DNA of 64,000 nt from Pseudomonas capeferrum (GTDB lineage: Bacteria > Pseudomonadota > Gammaproteobacteria > Pseudomonadales > Pseudomonadaceae): NCBI RefSeq assembly GCF_013523055.1, contig NZ_JAAMQM010000014.1, positions 1 to 64,000 on the forward strand, written 5' to 3'. Numbering within the stretch: the first letter of the stretch is position 1; every line of letters begins with the position of its first letter. The position numbers were made by a program, and so were the translations under genes. A model generated the notes under the pieces. It was not told where the DNA came from. It ran no database searches and was given only the letters and a program-made list of their open reading frames with translations. Below, piece by piece: positions 7,809 through 16,125 of this stretch.

Positions 7809-10655
7809 ATGGCGCAGCAGTATCAACCGGGGCAACGCTGGATCAGCGACAGCGAAGCCGAGCTCGGCCTGGGCACCGTCCTGGCACAAGACGGCCGTTT
7901 GCTCACCGTGCTCTACCCGGCAACCGGCGAGACCCGTCAGTATTCCTTGCGCAACGCGCCTCTGACTCGCGTGCGCTTCTCGCCAGGCGATCAGATCACC
8001 CATTTCGAAGGCTGGAAATTGACCGTGCGCGAGGTCGAGGACCACGAAGGCCTGCTGGTCTACCATGGCCTCGACGCGCAGAGCCAGCCCCGCACCCTGC
8101 CCGAAACCCAACTGTCCAACTTCATCCAGTTCCGCCTGGCCAGCGATCGACTGTTCGCCGGGCAGATCGACCCGCTGTCCTGGTTCTCCCTGCGCTACAA
8201 CACCCTCGAGCACACCAGCAAGCAGATGCAGTCCGCGCTCTGGGGCCTGGGGGGTTGCCGCGCCCAGCCCATTGCCCACCAATTGCACATCGCCCGGGAA
8301 GTGGCCGACCGAATCGCGCCCCGAGTCCTGTTGGCGGACGAAGTGGGTCTGGGCAAGACCATCGAGGCCGGCCTGATCATCCACCGACAACTGCTCTGTG
8401 GACGCGCCAATCGCGTGTTGATCCTGGTACCGGAAAACCTCCAGCACCAGTGGCTGGTGGAAATGCGTCGCCGCTTCAACCTGGAAGTCGCCCTGTTCGA
8501 TGCCGAGCGCTTCATCGAGAGCGACGCCAGCAATCCCTTCGAGGATGCCCAGCTGGCGCTGGTCGCGCTTGAATGGCTGACCGAGGATGAAAAGGCACAG
8601 GATGCACTGTTTGCCGCCGGCTGGGACTTGATGGTGGTCGACGAAGCCCATCACCTGGTCTGGCACGAGGAACGCGCAAGCCCCGAATACGCCTTGATCG
8701 AGCAGCTCTCCCAAGTGATCCCTGGCGTGCTGCTGCTTACCGCCACGCCCGAGCAGCTGGGGCAGGACAGCCACTTCGCCCGCTTGCGCCTGCTCGACCC
8801 CAACCGCTTCCACGACCTGACCGCCTTCCGCGCCGAGAGCGAGCACTATCGCCCCGTCGCGGAAGCGGTACAGGAGCTGCTCGATGAAGGTCGCCTGTCG
8901 CCCGAGGCACGAACCACCATAGAAGGCTTCCTGGGTGCCGAAGGCGACGCCTTGCTGGCAGCCGTCAGCGATGGCGATAGCCAGGCCAGCGCACGCCTGA
9001 TCCGGGAACTGCTCGACCGCCACGGTACCGGTCGCGTGCTGTTCCGTAATACCCGTGCCGCGGTCCGGGGTTTCCCGGAGCGTCACCTGCACCCCTACCC
9101 GCTGGCCAATCCGGACCAATACCGCGACCTGCCCGCCGGCGAACACGCGGAGCTCTACCCGGAAGTCACCTTCCAGGCCCAGGGCGAGACCAGCGAAGAA
9201 GAACGTTGGTGGCAATTCGACCCTCGCGCGGGCTGGCTCGTCGATACGCTGAAAATGCTCAAGCGCACCAAGGTTCTGGTCATCTGCGCCCACGCCGAGA
9301 CCGCCATGGACCTTGAAGATGCCCTGCGCGTGCGTTCAGGGATTCCGGCCACGGTGTTCCATGAAGGCATGAGCATTCTCGAACGTGACCGGGCGGCCGC
9401 CTACTTCGCCGATGAGGAATTCGGCGCCCAGGTCCTTATCTGTTCGGAAATCGGCAGTGAAGGTCGCAACTTCCAGTTTGCTCATCACCTGGTGTTGTTC
9501 GACCTGCCGGCGCATCCCGACCTGCTCGAGCAGCGTATCGGCCGTCTCGACCGGATCGGCCAGAAGCACACGATCGAACTGCACGTGCCCTACCTGCAGG
9601 ACAGCCCGCAGGAGCGCCTGTTCCAGTGGTACCACCAGGCCTTGAACGCCTTCCTCGCCACTTGCCCCACCGGTAACGCCCTGCAGCATCAGTTCGGCCC
9701 TCGTCTGCTCCCACTGCTCGAAGGCACCAAGGCATCCGACTGGGATGCGCTGGTCGAGGAGGCCCGCCAGGAACGCGAGCGTCTGGAAGCGGAACTGCAC
9801 AGCGGACGCGACCGTCTGCTCGAACTCAATTCCGGCGGTGCCGGCGAGGGCGAGGCACTGGTCGAAGCGATCCACGAGCAGGACGATCAATTCGCGCTTC
9901 CGATCTACATGGAAACCCTGTTCGACGCCTTCGGTATCGACAGCGAGGACCATTCGGAAAACGCCCTGATTCTCAAGCCAAGCGAGAAGATGCTCGACGC
10001 CAGCTTCCCTCTGGGCGACGACGAAGGGGTGACCATCACCTATGATCGCGCCCAGGCCCTGTCGCGCGAAGACATGCAGTTCATCACCTGGGAACACCCC
10101 ATGGTACAGGGCGGCATGGACCTGGTCCTGTCCGGCTCGATGGGCAATACCGCCGTGGCACTGATCAAGAACAAGGCGCTCAAGCCCGGTACGGTACTGC
10201 TGGAACTGCTCTACGTCAGCGAAGTGGTGGCGCCACGCAGCCTCCAGCTGGGCCGTTACCTGCCACCCGCGGCGCTGCGCTGCCTGCTGGACGCCAACGG
10301 CAACGACCTGGCATCTCGAGTATCCTTCGAGACCCTCAATGACCAATTGGAAAGCGTGCCACGGGCAAGCGCCAACAAGTTCATCCAGGCCCAGCGCGAC
10401 GTGTTGTCGAGGCGCATTGCCGATGGGGAAGCCAAGATCCTGCCCCGCCACACCGAACGGGTCGACGAGGCGCAACGCCGTCTTGCGGCGGAATCCGATG
10501 AGGAACTGGCTCGTCTGACCGCTTTGCAGGCAGTCAACTCCAGCGTTCGGGACAGCGAGATAGAAACCCTGCGCAAACATCGCGAAGACGGTCTGGCCAT
10601 GCTTGGCAAGTCGGCGCTGCGACTCGAGGCAATTCGAGTACTCGTCGCCGGCTAA
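7809..10655 (+). CDS. rapA: RNA polymerase-associated SWI/SNF ATPase RapA
   Basis: This 948-aa protein matches the family length (E. coli RapA is 968 aa). RapA binds the RNA polymerase core and uses ATP to recycle polymerase stuck after termination. An N-terminal Tudor-like region (res ~1-110) precedes the SF2 ATPase core. Walker A is in DEVGLGKT (~res 175-183) and DEAH lies at ~278-281. The C-terminal helicase lobe contains the motif RIGRLDRIGQ (~res 578-587). A long RapA-specific C-terminal domain follows. GGGAG lies 10 bases before the ATG. It appears monocistronic. Confidence 0.95.
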   Translation: MAQQYQPGQRWISDSEAELGLGTVLAQDGRLLTVLYPATGETRQYSLRNAPLTRVRFSPGDQITHFEGWKLTVREVEDHEGLLVYHGLDAQSQPRTLPETQLSNFIQFRLASDRLFAGQIDPLSWFSLRYNTLEHTSKQMQSALWGLGGCRAQPIAHQLHIAREVADRIAPRVLLADEVGLGKTIEAGLIIHRQLLCGRANRVLILVPENLQHQWLVEMRRRFNLEVALFDAERFIESDASNPFEDAQLALVALEWLTEDEKAQDALFAAGWDLMVVDEAHHLVWHEERASPEYALIEQLSQVIPGVLLLTATPEQLGQDSHFARLRLLDPNRFHDLTAFRAESEHYRPVAEAVQELLDEGRLSPEARTTIEGFLGAEGDALLAAVSDGDSQASARLIRELLDRHGTGRVLFRNTRAAVRGFPERHLHPYPLANPDQYRDLPAGEHAELYPEVTFQAQGETSEEERWWQFDPRAGWLVDTLKMLKRTKVLVICAHAETAMDLEDALRVRSGIPATVFHEGMSILERDRAAAYFADEEFGAQVLICSEIGSEGRNFQFAHHLVLFDLPAHPDLLEQRIGRLDRIGQKHTIELHVPYLQDSPQERLFQWYHQALNAFLATCPTGNALQHQFGPRLLPLLEGTKASDWDALVEEARQERERLEAELHSGRDRLLELNSGGAGEGEALVEAIHEQDDQFALPIYMETLFDAFGIDSEDHSENALILKPSEKMLDASFPLGDDEGVTITYDRAQALSREDMQFITWEHPMVQGGMDLVLSGSMGNTAVALIKNKALKPGTVLLELLYVSEVVAPRSLQLGRYLPPAALRCLLDANGNDLASRVSFETLNDQLESVPRASANKFIQAQRDVLSRRIADGEAKILPRHTERVDEAQRRLAAESDEELARLTALQAVNSSVRDSEIETLRKHREDGLAMLGKSALRLEAIRVLVAG

Positions 10656-10662
10656 GCCAATT

Positions 10663-10694
10663 CGAGCAACGAGACCGCCTGGCCTCGTTGCTCG
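10663..10694 (+). terminator. Stem-loop after rapA, possible terminator
   Basis: A perfect 11-bp inverted repeat (CGAGCAACGAG at 10663-10673 with CTCGTTGCTCG at 10684-10694) encloses a 10-nt loop 8 bp after the rapA stop. There is no T-run, so it may work as a weak terminator or as an mRNA 3'-end stabiliser. Confidence 0.4.
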
Positions 10695-10884
10695 CGCCAA
10701 GGCCGAAACTGCTCGCCAGGCAACCTGCCGCCTTATAGCTATTTGCTATACATCCAATACCCAAATGATTGATCCCAAAGTGCCATTAATCAGGAAGGCT
10801 TAACACTCCTTTCCTATACTCCTGCCGAACTGTTTCTCGTCCAGCGGATGGGGGACGCGCGCGGAATCGATGGAGTGGTAAGCA

Positions 10885-13149
10885 ATGGAGTGGTTGGGGC
10901 TGCAGCTGTTCGCCGATCTGCCGACATCGGGACAGATCGTCCTTGATCGTCATCATGACCCTTTGCTCATCCTGCTCGCTTACGCAGTAGCATGCGTAGG
11001 CTGCTTTGCGACCTTCGATATGGCCGAGCGGCAGCGCCACAGCGAACCGGGGGCCGCGCAGCGCCAATGGCGGCTTTTGGGAGCGTGCTGCCTGGCCAGT
11101 GCCATATGGGCCATCCACTTCGTCAACACGCTGGCCTTACAGGCTTCGGTAGAGATTCACTACGATGTCTCACTGACGGCCCTGTCCTTGTTGATCGCAT
11201 TGCTGGCAGCATGGTTGGCCATGACCCGCCTGGACAATACTGCGACACGGCCTCGGCAGATCCTTCAGGCCGCGCTGTTCCTGGGCCTGGGCATCGTTCT
11301 CATGCACTACGTCGGCATGGCTGCCCTGCAGATCGGTGCACACCAGCATTATCAGGGTGGACTGCTACTGGCTTCCGTGATCATCGCCATTGTTACCAGC
11401 CTGTTGTCCTTGCTACTTGCCCATTACCTGCGCAGCGGCACCGGCATCTTGCACCTGGTCAAGAAGTGTGGCGCCAGTCTGCTGATGGCAGCCGGCGTTC
11501 TTTGCACCCATCTCACGGGCATGTCGGCCATGACCCTGGTAATCCCGGCCGATGCAGCATTGCAGTTGCCTACCGAAGACAACAGCCTGCAATTGAGCCT
11601 GACCATCGCCTTCATCACCCTGCTGATCAGCGCCAGCAGCATCAGCGCGGCGCTCGCCGACAAGAAGTTGCAGAGCAAGGAGCATGACCTGCGCCGAGTC
11701 AACCTACTGCTCGGCCAGTTGGATCAGGCCCGGATATCCCTGCAGCAGGCGGCTCACTACGATGCGTTGACCAACCTGATCAACCGCCGCGGCTTCAACT
11801 TGATCTTCGACGAGCGATTGGCCGAGCAGGCGGCCAACCAAGGCATGCTTGCGGTAATGTTCCTCGACATCGATCACTTCAAACGCATCAATGACAGCCT
11901 TGGCCATGCCGCGGGCGACGAACTGCTCAAGGTGATCGCCGGCCATATCATGAGTGCTACCCGCAACGAGGATGTGGTTGCACGTTTCGGTGGCGATGAG
12001 TTCTGCATCCTCACCCGTCTCAACAGCCACGACGAAGCGCGGCACCTGGCTCAGCGGATCATGCAGCGCATGAAGGAGCCCATCGACCTTGCGGGGCGCC
12101 GCATGGTCATGACTACCAGCATCGGCATCAGTATCTTCCCGGACGACGGCTGCACCAGCGAAGAGCTGCTCAAGCATGCCGATCTTGCCCTTTACCAATC
12201 CAAGGGCACCGGGCGCAACAACCTCAACTTTTTCGACAGCGGTCTCAAGATCCGCGCCACTCTGGAATTGCAACTGGAGGAAGAGCTGCGCGCTGCCCTG
12301 CTTGAGGAACGCGGTCTGTGCGTGCACTACCAGCCTATCGTGGATCTGCGCACGGGAAAGGTGTCCAAGCTGGAGGCCTTGGTACGCTGGCAGCATCCAC
12401 AACATGGCCTGCTGGGTCCCGATCGGTTCATCGGCATCGCCCAAGCCAACGGGCTGATCACCGACCTGGACCTGTGGGTACTGCGCCGGGCTTGCAGCGA
12501 CCTGGCCCAACTCAGCCGCCATGGGCAAGCCGACCTGCGCCTGACGGTCAATTGCTCGGCCCAGACGCTTGGCCGCGAGGAGCTGGCCAGCGAAATCGAG
12601 ATGGCCCTGCTGCAGCTGGGCCTGGACCCGCACCACCTCGAGCTGGAAGTCACCGAACATGCGCTGATGGGCGATATCCACAGCACCATCGACCTGCTCA
12701 GAGCGATCCGCGCCATGGGCGTGGCGCTGTCGATCGACGATTTCGGCACAGGCTATTCGTCCCTGGCCTATCTGAAACGCCTACCGCTGGACATCCTCAA
12801 GATAGACCGCTCATTCATCAAAGACGTCCCGACCTGCCAGGAGGATCGTGAAATCGTTCAGGCCATTATCGTCATGGCGCATGCGCTCCACCTGAAGGTA
12901 GTGAGCGAGGGCGTCGAAACCGCGGCGCAACGCGAATTCCTCACTGCCCAGGGGTGCGACTACATGCAGGGGTATCTGCTCAGTCATCCGGTTCCGCTGA
13001 CAGATCTGTACAGGATCCTGGAACGACTCGACACGCCCCTGCGCGAGCTCAATCCTTGCTGCGATATAGCCCTACCAGAGTCGCTGGATCTTGTTGCAGA
13101 AAACCTTGGCTTCCATGCAAGCGCATCAATTGCGCGGCAAGCCCACTGA
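10885..13149 (+). CDS. MHYT-GGDEF-EAL membrane c-di-GMP enzyme
   Basis: This 754-aa protein has seven N-terminal hydrophobic helices (~res 25-260) forming an MHYT sensor, whose motifs may bind copper and sense oxygen, CO or NO. Motif 1 is degenerate (IHFVN, ~res 76) and motif 2 is canonical (MHYVGM, ~139). Motif 3 reads THLTGM (~208). A helical linker leads to a diguanylate cyclase domain with intact GGDEF (369-373) and an EAL phosphodiesterase domain (EAL ~497-499; DDFGTGYSSL present). The architecture matches P. aeruginosa MucR/NbdA. Both active sites look intact, so the net direction cannot be read. The first in-frame ATG after a local duplication of ATGGAGTGG is used. Its 3' end overlaps the next gene by 101 bp. 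Confidence 0.9.
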   Translation: MEWLGLQLFADLPTSGQIVLDRHHDPLLILLAYAVACVGCFATFDMAERQRHSEPGAAQRQWRLLGACCLASAIWAIHFVNTLALQASVEIHYDVSLTALSLLIALLAAWLAMTRLDNTATRPRQILQAALFLGLGIVLMHYVGMAALQIGAHQHYQGGLLLASVIIAIVTSLLSLLLAHYLRSGTGILHLVKKCGASLLMAAGVLCTHLTGMSAMTLVIPADAALQLPTEDNSLQLSLTIAFITLLISASSISAALADKKLQSKEHDLRRVNLLLGQLDQARISLQQAAHYDALTNLINRRGFNLIFDERLAEQAANQGMLAVMFLDIDHFKRINDSLGHAAGDELLKVIAGHIMSATRNEDVVARFGGDEFCILTRLNSHDEARHLAQRIMQRMKEPIDLAGRRMVMTTSIGISIFPDDGCTSEELLKHADLALYQSKGTGRNNLNFFDSGLKIRATLELQLEEELRAALLEERGLCVHYQPIVDLRTGKVSKLEALVRWQHPQHGLLGPDRFIGIAQANGLITDLDLWVLRRACSDLAQLSRHGQADLRLTVNCSAQTLGREELASEIEMALLQLGLDPHHLELEVTEHALMGDIHSTIDLLRAIRAMGVALSIDDFGTGYSSLAYLKRLPLDILKIDRSFIKDVPTCQEDREIVQAIIVMAHALHLKVVSEGVETAAQREFLTAQGCDYMQGYLLSHPVPLTDLYRILERLDTPLRELNPCCDIALPESLDLVAENLGFHASASIARQAH

Positions 13150-13936
13150 CAGGCGTGGCAGTACCCTGCTCCCGGGAAAACTTCACTGCCGCGTCGAGAT
13201 CCTTGAGGAGTGTGCGCACATGCCACTTGACAGGTTCGAAGCGGCTCTGCGCCATCTGCGGAGCCAGGATTTGCAGTGGCTTGGAATCCGCGAACCCACC
13301 AGCCAGGGCCTCGGCGATCAGCCTCGCGTCCACACCCGAACGTTCAGCCAACGCGACAACCTCCGCGATGACCAGGGCGTTGCAGGCAACGATCATCTGA
13401 TTGCACGCCTTGGTAACCTGCCCGGCACCCACGCTGCCCATATGGGTCACCCGCTGGCCGAGATTCAGCAGTACGGGGCGAGCACGCTCCAGATCCGCCG
13501 CGTCTCCCCCCGCCATGATCGCCAGGGTACCCGCCTCGGCCCCTGGGGTCCCGCCGGAAACCGGTGCGTCCAACCAGGCCATGCCGCACAGGGCGGCAAG
13601 CTCGGCCGCCATTTCGCGGGTCGCGGTCGGCTCCAGGCTGGAAAGGTCTATCAGCAGCTGTTCGCTACCGCCTCGCTGGGCGATGCCATCTGCCCCAAAG
13701 ACCACTTCACGAACTACCGCGGTATCGGCCAGACATAGCAAGACCATGTCCGTTCCCTCACACAATTCGGAAGGATCAGCCGCCAACCGCGCGCCCGCAG
13801 CGACCAGTTCGGCGCATTTTTCGGGCGAGCGGTTCCAGACGATCAGCGGATAGCCCGCAGTCAACAAGCGTCGGCACATCGGTAGGCCCATCAGACCGAT
13901 ACCGGCAAATCCAAGCGAAGGGAGTGGAAGGTTCAT
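13049..13936 (-). CDS. Beta-hydroxyacid dehydrogenase (3-hydroxyisobutyrate dehydrogenase/tartronate semialdehyde reductase family)
   Basis: This 295-aa NAD(P)-dependent oxidoreductase shows the family features in order. The N-terminal Rossmann motif is GFAGIGLMGLPM (res 9-20). The substrate-binding signature DAPVSGGTPGAEAG lies at res 123-136. The catalytic lysine is in VTKACNQ (Lys176). Family members oxidise 3-hydroxyisobutyrate or reduce 2-hydroxy-3-oxopropionate, and these features do not separate them. The start at 13936 has AGGAG 5 bases upstream; the longer frame only adds a low-quality extension. No glyoxylate or valine catabolic genes adjoin it. The last 101 bp are antisense to the 3' end of the c-di-GMP gene. 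Confidence 0.88.
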   Translation of the reverse strand: MNLPLPSLGFAGIGLMGLPMCRRLLTAGYPLIVWNRSPEKCAELVAAGARLAADPSELCEGTDMVLLCLADTAVVREVVFGADGIAQRGGSEQLLIDLSSLEPTATREMAAELAALCGMAWLDAPVSGGTPGAEAGTLAIMAGGDAADLERARPVLLNLGQRVTHMGSVGAGQVTKACNQMIVACNALVIAEVVALAERSGVDARLIAEALAGGFADSKPLQILAPQMAQSRFEPVKWHVRTLLKDLDAAVKFSREQGTATPVSGLAAQLMRLHGSQGFLQQDPATLVGLYRSKD

Positions 13937-14003
13937 GATGTCTCCTGAGGATGATCCCGGACCGGGATCACCTGGATAGTGGGTGCTCGTGGGCAAGCTC
14001 CAT

Positions 14004-14043
14004 AACTGTTACCGGCTCTTCGGATCCTGGCGACAACTGTTAC
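14004..14043. promoter_or_regulatory. Direct repeat AACTGTTAC x2 upstream of the dehydrogenase gene
   Basis: Two identical 9-mers at 14004-14012 and 14035-14043 are spaced 31 bp apart, about three helical turns, and lie 68-107 bp upstream of the dehydrogenase start. The arrangement suits a dimeric activator, but the regulator is unknown. Confidence 0.35.
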
Positions 14044-14102
14044 TAAAGAGCCACATGAGCAGAATGCTTCTCGCACCGTTGAGCATCAGGCAAACAATTA
14101 AC

Positions 14103-14117
14103 GCACCAAGATGGTGC
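14103..14117. promoter_or_regulatory. NtrC-type enhancer palindrome (or short hairpin)
   Basis: GCACCA-AGA-TGGTGC exactly fits the NtrC consensus GCACCA-N3-TGGTGC. It sits 3 bp after the DUF2288 stop and ~170 bp upstream of the dehydrogenase start. I found no sigma-54 -24/-12 element nearby, so it may instead be a small terminator-like hairpin. Confidence 0.4.
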
Positions 14118-14120
14118 CTT

Positions 14121-14426
14121 TTAGGCCGTCTTCTTTTCCTGAATGAGTATGAAGGGCGAAACTACCACTGCCCAGATCTTCGGATCACGCTGCTGAAGGT
14201 CTAGCGCCTGCTCTGCGCTAACGGTCGCGACAGTGCCATCATTACGCCACCCGGCAAAGGTTTCGCTATGGTTTTCGGCCATTGCCTGGGCTACGGATAT
14301 CAGATCAAGACCGGCATCGACCCAAATCAGGTCACCCTTTGCCCAAAAACGCTCCAAAGCTTTCCACTCGATAATCGCCGTCTCACCGAGCAGCTTGGCA
14401 TAGAGGGTGCTTGTTTGATCAGTCAT
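14121..14426 (-). CDS. DUF2288 family protein
   Basis: This 101-aa soluble protein matches the DUF2288 family in length and in the motifs LLGETAIIEWKALERFWAKG near the N-terminus, LIWVDAGLDL in the middle and VVVSPFILIQEK at the C-terminus. The function of the family is unknown. The translation starts at ATG 14426 and the codon use fits the region. It stands alone, with a 358-bp gap to divergent braC on its upstream side. Confidence 0.85.
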   Translation of the reverse strand: MTDQTSTLYAKLLGETAIIEWKALERFWAKGDLIWVDAGLDLISVAQAMAENHSETFAGWRNDGTVATVSAEQALDLQQRDPKIWAVVVSPFILIQEKKTA

Positions 14427-14784
14427 GGGTTGTCACCAGCGGAAAATCGTCATTTAAAGGGGCGATATTTTTGCAGAAAAACCCGGTTTCAAATACGTAA
14501 ATGCTTCAAATGCCCCGCAAATACGGGAATCCGAGAGAAATACAGGCACTTTAATGGCGCCTTTCCATATGTTTGTGTCGATCAAGCGACATCCCTGGAT
14601 CGAGTGAAGTTTGCGGTGCTTTCCAAGCGCGCGAGCGGCGCTCTACACTGTACCGGTACAGTTCCGGGACATGTTCCGGGGGAAGGCGAGGTTACGGTAT
14701 GGCGTGACCATGCCAGGAATCCCGCCCGGTCTGTAGCCCTGGCCGCCAGGACTATAAGAATTACAACAGAATGAGTGGAGCACT
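14427..14784. other. Regulatory region between the DUF2288 gene and braC
   Basis: No credible ORF is present. This 358-bp region must hold the braC promoter. Its left part is AT-rich, and its right part contains a 16-bp palindrome at 14647-14662 and an adjoining repeat of TTCCGGG units, annotated separately. A possible ribosome site (GTGGAG) precedes the braC ATG. Confidence 0.6.
14647..14680. promoter_or_regulatory. Palindrome plus direct-repeat cluster upstream of braC
   Basis: ACTGTACCGGTACAGT (14647-14662) is a perfect 16-bp palindrome. It runs into two GTTCCGGG direct repeats (14661-14668 and 14673-14680), which also form a near-palindrome around ACATGT (14664-14679). It lies ~105-140 bp upstream of braC, and the density of symmetry suggests operator sites. 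The cognate regulator is unknown. Confidence 0.5.
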
Positions 14785-15900
14785 ATGATCAAGATTTCCA
14801 AGCTGTTCGCCGCAATGGTCCTGGCTGGGGTTGCCAGCCATTCGTTTGCCGCCGACACCATCAAGATCGGCATCGCCGGTCCCAAGACCGGCCCGGTTAC
14901 CCAGTACGGCGACATGCAGTTCATCGGCGCCAAGCAAGCCATCAAGGACATCAATGCCAAAGGCGGTGTCGACGGCAAGATGCTCGAAGCCAAGGAATAC
15001 GACGACGCCTGCGATCCTAAACAGGCCGTGGCAGTCGCCAACAAAGTGGTCAACGACGGCGTCAAGTTCGTCATCGGCCATCTGTGCTCCAGCTCTACTC
15101 AGCCTGCGTCCGACATCTACGAAGACGAAGGCGTGATCATGATCACGCCCGCCGCCACCAGCCCGGAAATCACCTCGCGTGGTTACAAGCTGATCTTCCG
15201 TACCATTGGTCTGGACAGCGCCCAGGGCCCAGCGGCCGGCAACTACATCGCCGACCACGTCAAGCCGAAGGTCGTCGCCGTTCTGCACGACAAGCAGCAG
15301 TACGGTGAAGGCATCGCTACCGCGGTCAAGCAGACCCTGGAGAGCAAAGGCACCAAGGTTGCCGTCTTCGAAGGCCTCAACGCTGGTGACAAGGACTTCT
15401 CCTCCATCATCCAGAAGCTCAAGCAGAACAACGTGGACTTCGTCTACTATGGCGGCTACCACCCTGAACTGGGCCTGATCCTGCGCCAGGCACAGGAAAA
15501 AGGCCTGAGCGCCAAGTTCATGGGGCCAGAGGGTGTCGGCAACGACTCGATCTCGCAGATCGCTCAGAAAGCTTCCGAAGGCCTGCTGGTGACCCTGCCG
15601 AAGTCGTTCGACGCCGAACCCGAGAACAAGGCCATCGTTGACGCCATCAAGGCCGACGGCAAAGACCCGAGTGGTCCGTTCGTGTTCCCGGCCTACTCGG
15701 CTGTCGCGCTGATCGCCGAAGGCATCAAGGCCGCCAAGTCCGAAGACACCGACAAGGTGGCGGCCGCCATCCACGCCGGTTCCTTCAAGACCCCGACCGG
15801 TACCCTCTCGTACGACGAGAAAGGCGACCTGAAGGACTTCAAGTTCGTGGTCTACGAATGGCACTTCGGCAAGCCGAAGACCGAAGTCTCCCCTCAGTAA
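14785..15900 (+). CDS. braC: Branched-chain amino acid ABC transporter, periplasmic binding protein
   Basis: This 371-aa LivK/BraC-type solute-binding protein delivers leucine, isoleucine, valine (and often alanine or threonine) to the LivHMGF membrane complex. A classic signal peptide (res 1-22, cleavage after SHSFA) precedes IKIGIAGPKTG, the usual N-terminal strand. Two cysteines (DDACDP and GHLCSS) give the conserved disulfide. The following genes encode the rest of the transporter. A perfect stem-loop just after the stop probably limits read-through and stabilises the braC message, which fits the need for excess binding protein. Confidence 0.95.
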   Translation: MIKISKLFAAMVLAGVASHSFAADTIKIGIAGPKTGPVTQYGDMQFIGAKQAIKDINAKGGVDGKMLEAKEYDDACDPKQAVAVANKVVNDGVKFVIGHLCSSSTQPASDIYEDEGVIMITPAATSPEITSRGYKLIFRTIGLDSAQGPAAGNYIADHVKPKVVAVLHDKQQYGEGIATAVKQTLESKGTKVAVFEGLNAGDKDFSSIIQKLKQNNVDFVYYGGYHPELGLILRQAQEKGLSAKFMGPEGVGNDSISQIAQKASEGLLVTLPKSFDAEPENKAIVDAIKADGKDPSGPFVFPAYSAVALIAEGIKAAKSEDTDKVAAAIHAGSFKTPTGTLSYDEKGDLKDFKFVVYEWHFGKPKTEVSPQ

Positions 15901-15920
15901 CTGCGTGACTAAATGACCAG

Positions 15921-15953
15921 AAAGCCCACTGTGCGAGCAGTGGGCTTTGTTTT
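15921..15953 (+). terminator. Stem-loop/attenuating terminator between braC and livH
   Basis: A perfect 11-bp stem (AAAGCCCACTG at 15921-15931 with CAGTGGGCTTT at 15938-15948) and a 6-nt loop are followed by a short T-rich tract (TTTGTTTT). It lies 20 bp after braC inside the transporter operon, so partial termination is likely. Confidence 0.8.
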
Positions 15954-16125
15954 ACGAGGTTCATGGACCTGATTCCCGCGATCCGGGAGCCAGTCCACCT
16001 GAAAATCTTAAAACCGTCACCCGCGGTTCTCTGGCCGTGCCCAGGCAAAGTGGCTCCATACCACCATGCCGGGTCGGGGTACCCCCCGCCAGCGAATGCA
16101 CATCAGGTTTTTAGGAGCGCTGTAA

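Noticed and set aside
14647..14662. Palindrome upstream of braC as a LexA/SOS box
   Set aside because: LexA needs CTGT-N8-ACAG; here the spacing is N6.
14761..15864. 367-aa open frame antisense to braC
   Set aside because: The sense gene is an unambiguous BraC; the reverse frame is a GC-rich shadow.
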